DNA of 7,841 bases, taken from the NCBI GenBank assembly GCA_934373375.1, contig CAKROP010000082.1:1-7841 (forward strand). Reading direction: 5' to 3'. Source of the DNA: an uncultured Anaerosacchariphilus sp. Lineage in GTDB: Bacteria > Bacillota > Clostridia > Lachnospirales > Lachnospiraceae. Every line of letters starts with the position of its first letter. Within the stretch, counting starts at the first letter, position 1. The notes under the pieces are model-generated. The model was not told the DNA's origin and did no database searches. It was given only the letters and a program-made list of their open reading frames with translations. Position numbers and translations under genes: made by a program. This document shows, one piece after another, positions 6,280-7,841 of the stretch.

Positions 6280-6312
6280 GCCGCATTTTCGCATAATTTT
6301 TCCAGCTCTTCA

Positions 6313-6318
6313 TATAAT
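6313..6318 (+). promoter_or_regulatory. Candidate -10 element of the symporter gene
   Basis: A perfect TATAAT lies 31 bases before the preferred symporter start. The -35 region at standard spacing (CGCATA, 6290-6295) is poor, so this is a tentative promoter, perhaps needing an activator. A start near 6325 would exclude the upstream TTG-initiated form of the protein. Confidence 0.4.
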
Positions 6319-6349
6319 ACATCAGATTTTTTCTTCAGGTAGCTATCTT

Positions 6350-7705
6350 ATGTCAACTTTCTGTGCAATTGTGGAAGCTTTGAACAACTGCCTCTGGGGG
6401 CTTCCTATGATCCTACTTTTATTCGGGACGCACCTTTTTCTGACCTGGAAGACGGGACTGATTCAGCGGAAGCTTCCTCTGGCTATCCGGCTGTCGCTGA
6501 CGCCGGACGCCGCAGTGGGCTCGGAGACGGGAAATGGCGACGGCGGACTTTCGCCCTTTGCTTCTCTGGCCACGGCTCTGGCCTCCAGTCTGGGCGTCGG
6601 AAATATCGTCGGCATGGGGACGGCTGTGGCGCTCGGCGGACCCGGAGCGGTATTCTGGTGCTGGATCACCGGTTTCTTCGGGATAGCAACCACCTATGGG
6701 GAGGCGCTGCTCTCTCTTAAGTTCCGGGTGTACGCCCCGGACGGACAGCCTGCGGGCGGACCCATGTATGTTCTGGAGTACGGGCTGCGCCGAAAATTTG
6801 CCGCCGTCCTGTTCGCGGTCTGCGGCGTGCTGGCTTCCTTTGGTATCGGCTGCGCGGTGCAGGTACACGCCATGGCAGATACGCTTCCGGTTCCGCCCAT
6901 TTTCACAGGACTCACGGTCGGGCTTCTGACCTGCCTGGTGATCTTCGGCGGTGGGCGGGCTGTCTCCCGGGTCTGCGGAAAGCTGGTGCCTTTTATGACC
7001 CTGTTTTATCTGCTGGGCTGCCTTGTGATTCTTATCGCCAATCACACTTTCCTTCTGCCGACCTTTCATCTCATTTTTAAATGCGCTTTCACGCCCCGGG
7101 CTGTCTCCGGTGGCATGGCAGGCTCCGGTATCCTGCTGGCGGCCCGTTATGGAATCGCCCGGGGACTGTTCACCAATGAGGCCGGGATGGGCAGCGCGCC
7201 GCTGGCCGCCGCAGCTGCCCGCTGTTCCCAGCCGGTTCGGCAAGCCCTCATAGCATCCACCGCCACCTTTTGGGACACGGTGGTGGTCTGTCTCATCACC
7301 GGACTGGTTATCGTAAGTCATCTGCTGGCCCGGGAACCCTGGCTTCTGTTCTCTGAACCTGCACTCTCCGGCAGCGATTTTACCTGGCAGGCCTTCTCCG
7401 CCATTCCGGTTATCGGACAGCCGGTGCTTGGCTTTAGCATCCTGACTTTCGCCTACGCTACGGTTCTGGGCTGGTCCTTTTACGGGGAGCGTTGTCTTAC
7501 ATATCTGTTCGGGCCGAAAGCATTGTTCCCGTATCGGCTCTGCTGGATTTTTACGCTGGTGTTTGCGCCGGTGCTGGAGCTTACGATGATTTTCCAGATT
7601 TCAGATCTGCTGAATGCGTTGATGGCGCTGCCGAATCTGTTGTCACTTTTTTTGTTGGCTGATGTGATCCGGGACGAGACAAGAATCTATTTTTCCGGGA
7701 AATAA
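6350..7705 (+). CDS. AGCS-family sodium:amino-acid (alanine/glycine) symporter
   Basis: A 451-residue secondary transporter of the inner membrane, expected to import alanine, glycine or similar small amino acids with Na+. Family marks read in order: SSLGVGNIVGMGTAVALGGP (GxGNI block) followed by WCWITGFFGIATTYGEALLSLKFR; GQPAGGPMYVLEYGL; AVSRVCGKLVPFMTLFYLLG; ARGLFTNEAGMGSAPLAAAAA; and ATVLGWSFYGERCLTYLFG near the C-terminus. These match the AlsT/DagA pattern, and length and hydrophobicity suit the usual 10-11 helices. The open frame reaches back to a TTG at 6278, but ATG 6350 is chosen because a TATAAT lies at 6313-6318 and MSTFCAIVEALNNCLWG starts as family members do. Its ribosome binding site (CAGGTAG, about 6335-6341) is weak. 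It is divergent from the zinc-ribbon gene and is probably monocistronic. The exact substrate cannot be read from sequence. Confidence 0.93.
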   Translation: MSTFCAIVEALNNCLWGLPMILLLFGTHLFLTWKTGLIQRKLPLAIRLSLTPDAAVGSETGNGDGGLSPFASLATALASSLGVGNIVGMGTAVALGGPGAVFWCWITGFFGIATTYGEALLSLKFRVYAPDGQPAGGPMYVLEYGLRRKFAAVLFAVCGVLASFGIGCAVQVHAMADTLPVPPIFTGLTVGLLTCLVIFGGGRAVSRVCGKLVPFMTLFYLLGCLVILIANHTFLLPTFHLIFKCAFTPRAVSGGMAGSGILLAARYGIARGLFTNEAGMGSAPLAAAAARCSQPVRQALIASTATFWDTVVVCLITGLVIVSHLLAREPWLLFSEPALSGSDFTWQAFSAIPVIGQPVLGFSILTFAYATVLGWSFYGERCLTYLFGPKALFPYRLCWIFTLVFAPVLELTMIFQISDLLNALMALPNLLSLFLLADVIRDETRIYFSGK

Positions 7706-7712
7706 AGTTTCG

Positions 7713-7784
7713 CACGGGCAAATATAGTGAAACACCCTGCGGGTGTACCTGGATGCCCTGAGGACACGGGCAAATATAGTGAAA
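7713..7784. repeat. Two copies of a 20-bp direct repeat downstream of the symporter
   Basis: CACGGGCAAATATAGTGAAA occurs at 7713-7732 and again, without mismatch, at 7765-7784. The 32-base spacer contains the short hairpin ACACCC-TGC-GGGTGT (7732-7746), whose first base is the last base of repeat copy 1. There are only two copies and no third, so it is not a CRISPR array. It may be part of an intergenic repeat element continuing past the window; its function is unknown. Confidence 0.8.
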
Positions 7785-7841
7785 GGGACTGCCAACTTCT
7801 GCTGTGTGCTCATCGCTCACCTCAGACCGGCAGTCCCTTTT
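7782..7841 (+). terminator. Long-stem hairpin ending in Ts, probable terminator of the symporter gene
   Basis: AAAGGGACTGCC (7782-7793) and GGCAGTCCCTTT (7829-7840) are a perfect 12-bp inverted repeat around a 35-base centre. A small inner TCTG/CAGA pairing (7798-7801, 7823-7826) is possible. The stem ends in TTTT at the window edge, as in a rho-independent terminator, though the loop is unusually long. It overlaps the second 20-bp repeat by three bases, so it could also be one end of a larger structured element. Confidence 0.6.

Noticed and set aside
6278..6349. 24-residue N-terminal extension of the symporter from a TTG
   Set aside because: It spans the candidate -10 element, has no ribosome binding site and is not needed for the family fold.
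6419..7321. 300-codon minus-strand open frame opposite the symporter gene
   Set aside because: Low-complexity, charged and Gly/Arg-rich translation with no domain; it lies wholly within the clear AGCS gene.
7713..7784. Minimal CRISPR-like unit (20-bp repeat, 32-bp spacer)
   Set aside because: Only two copies, repeat shorter than usual, the spacer is itself a hairpin, and no cas gene is present in the window.

Overview
The window looks like chromosomal DNA of a Gram-positive anaerobe of the class Clostridia, probably Lachnospiraceae. This is inferred from the gene families (a RsiV-like anti-sigma factor, a TFIIB-type zinc-ribbon membrane protein paired with a TPM protein, an AGCS transporter), the strong AGGAGG-type ribosome binding sites and the intermediate base composition. 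No rRNA, tRNA, insertion sequence or CRISPR array was seen.

Layout from left to right. (1) A type I L-asparaginase gene (minus, 88-1089) is divergent from a GntR/FCD-family regulator (plus, 1303-1944). The 213-bp gap holds a tandem pair of 11-bp operator-like repeats lying on the likely asparaginase promoter, and a good sigma-A promoter for the regulator. (2) A convergent gap with two hairpins separates the regulator from an ECF sigma factor and RsiV-like anti-sigma factor pair (minus, 3493 to 2059). The pair overlaps by 11 bp and follows a promoter of the autoregulated ECF type (AAAAC-N17-CGTC). (3) Upstream of it, and separated by a strong terminator, is a two-gene minus-strand operon: a zinc-ribbon polytopic membrane protein (6181-4589) overlapping by 8 bp a TPM-domain membrane protein with a glycine-rich tail (4596-3667). 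(4) A divergent AGCS-family sodium:amino-acid symporter (plus, 6350-7705) follows. (5) The right edge carries a perfect 20-bp direct repeat and a large hairpin that ends in Ts at the window border.

Two themes emerge. One is amino-acid use: asparagine hydrolysis under a local GntR regulator, and sodium-coupled uptake of alanine- or glycine-like amino acids. The other is the cell envelope: a lysozyme- or stress-type ECF switch beside an uncharacterised zinc-ribbon/TPM membrane pair. Whether that pair belongs to the sigma factor's regulon is not shown by the sequence; its visible promoter looks like sigma-A. The least explained parts are the zinc-ribbon/TPM pair and the repeat/hairpin element at the right edge.
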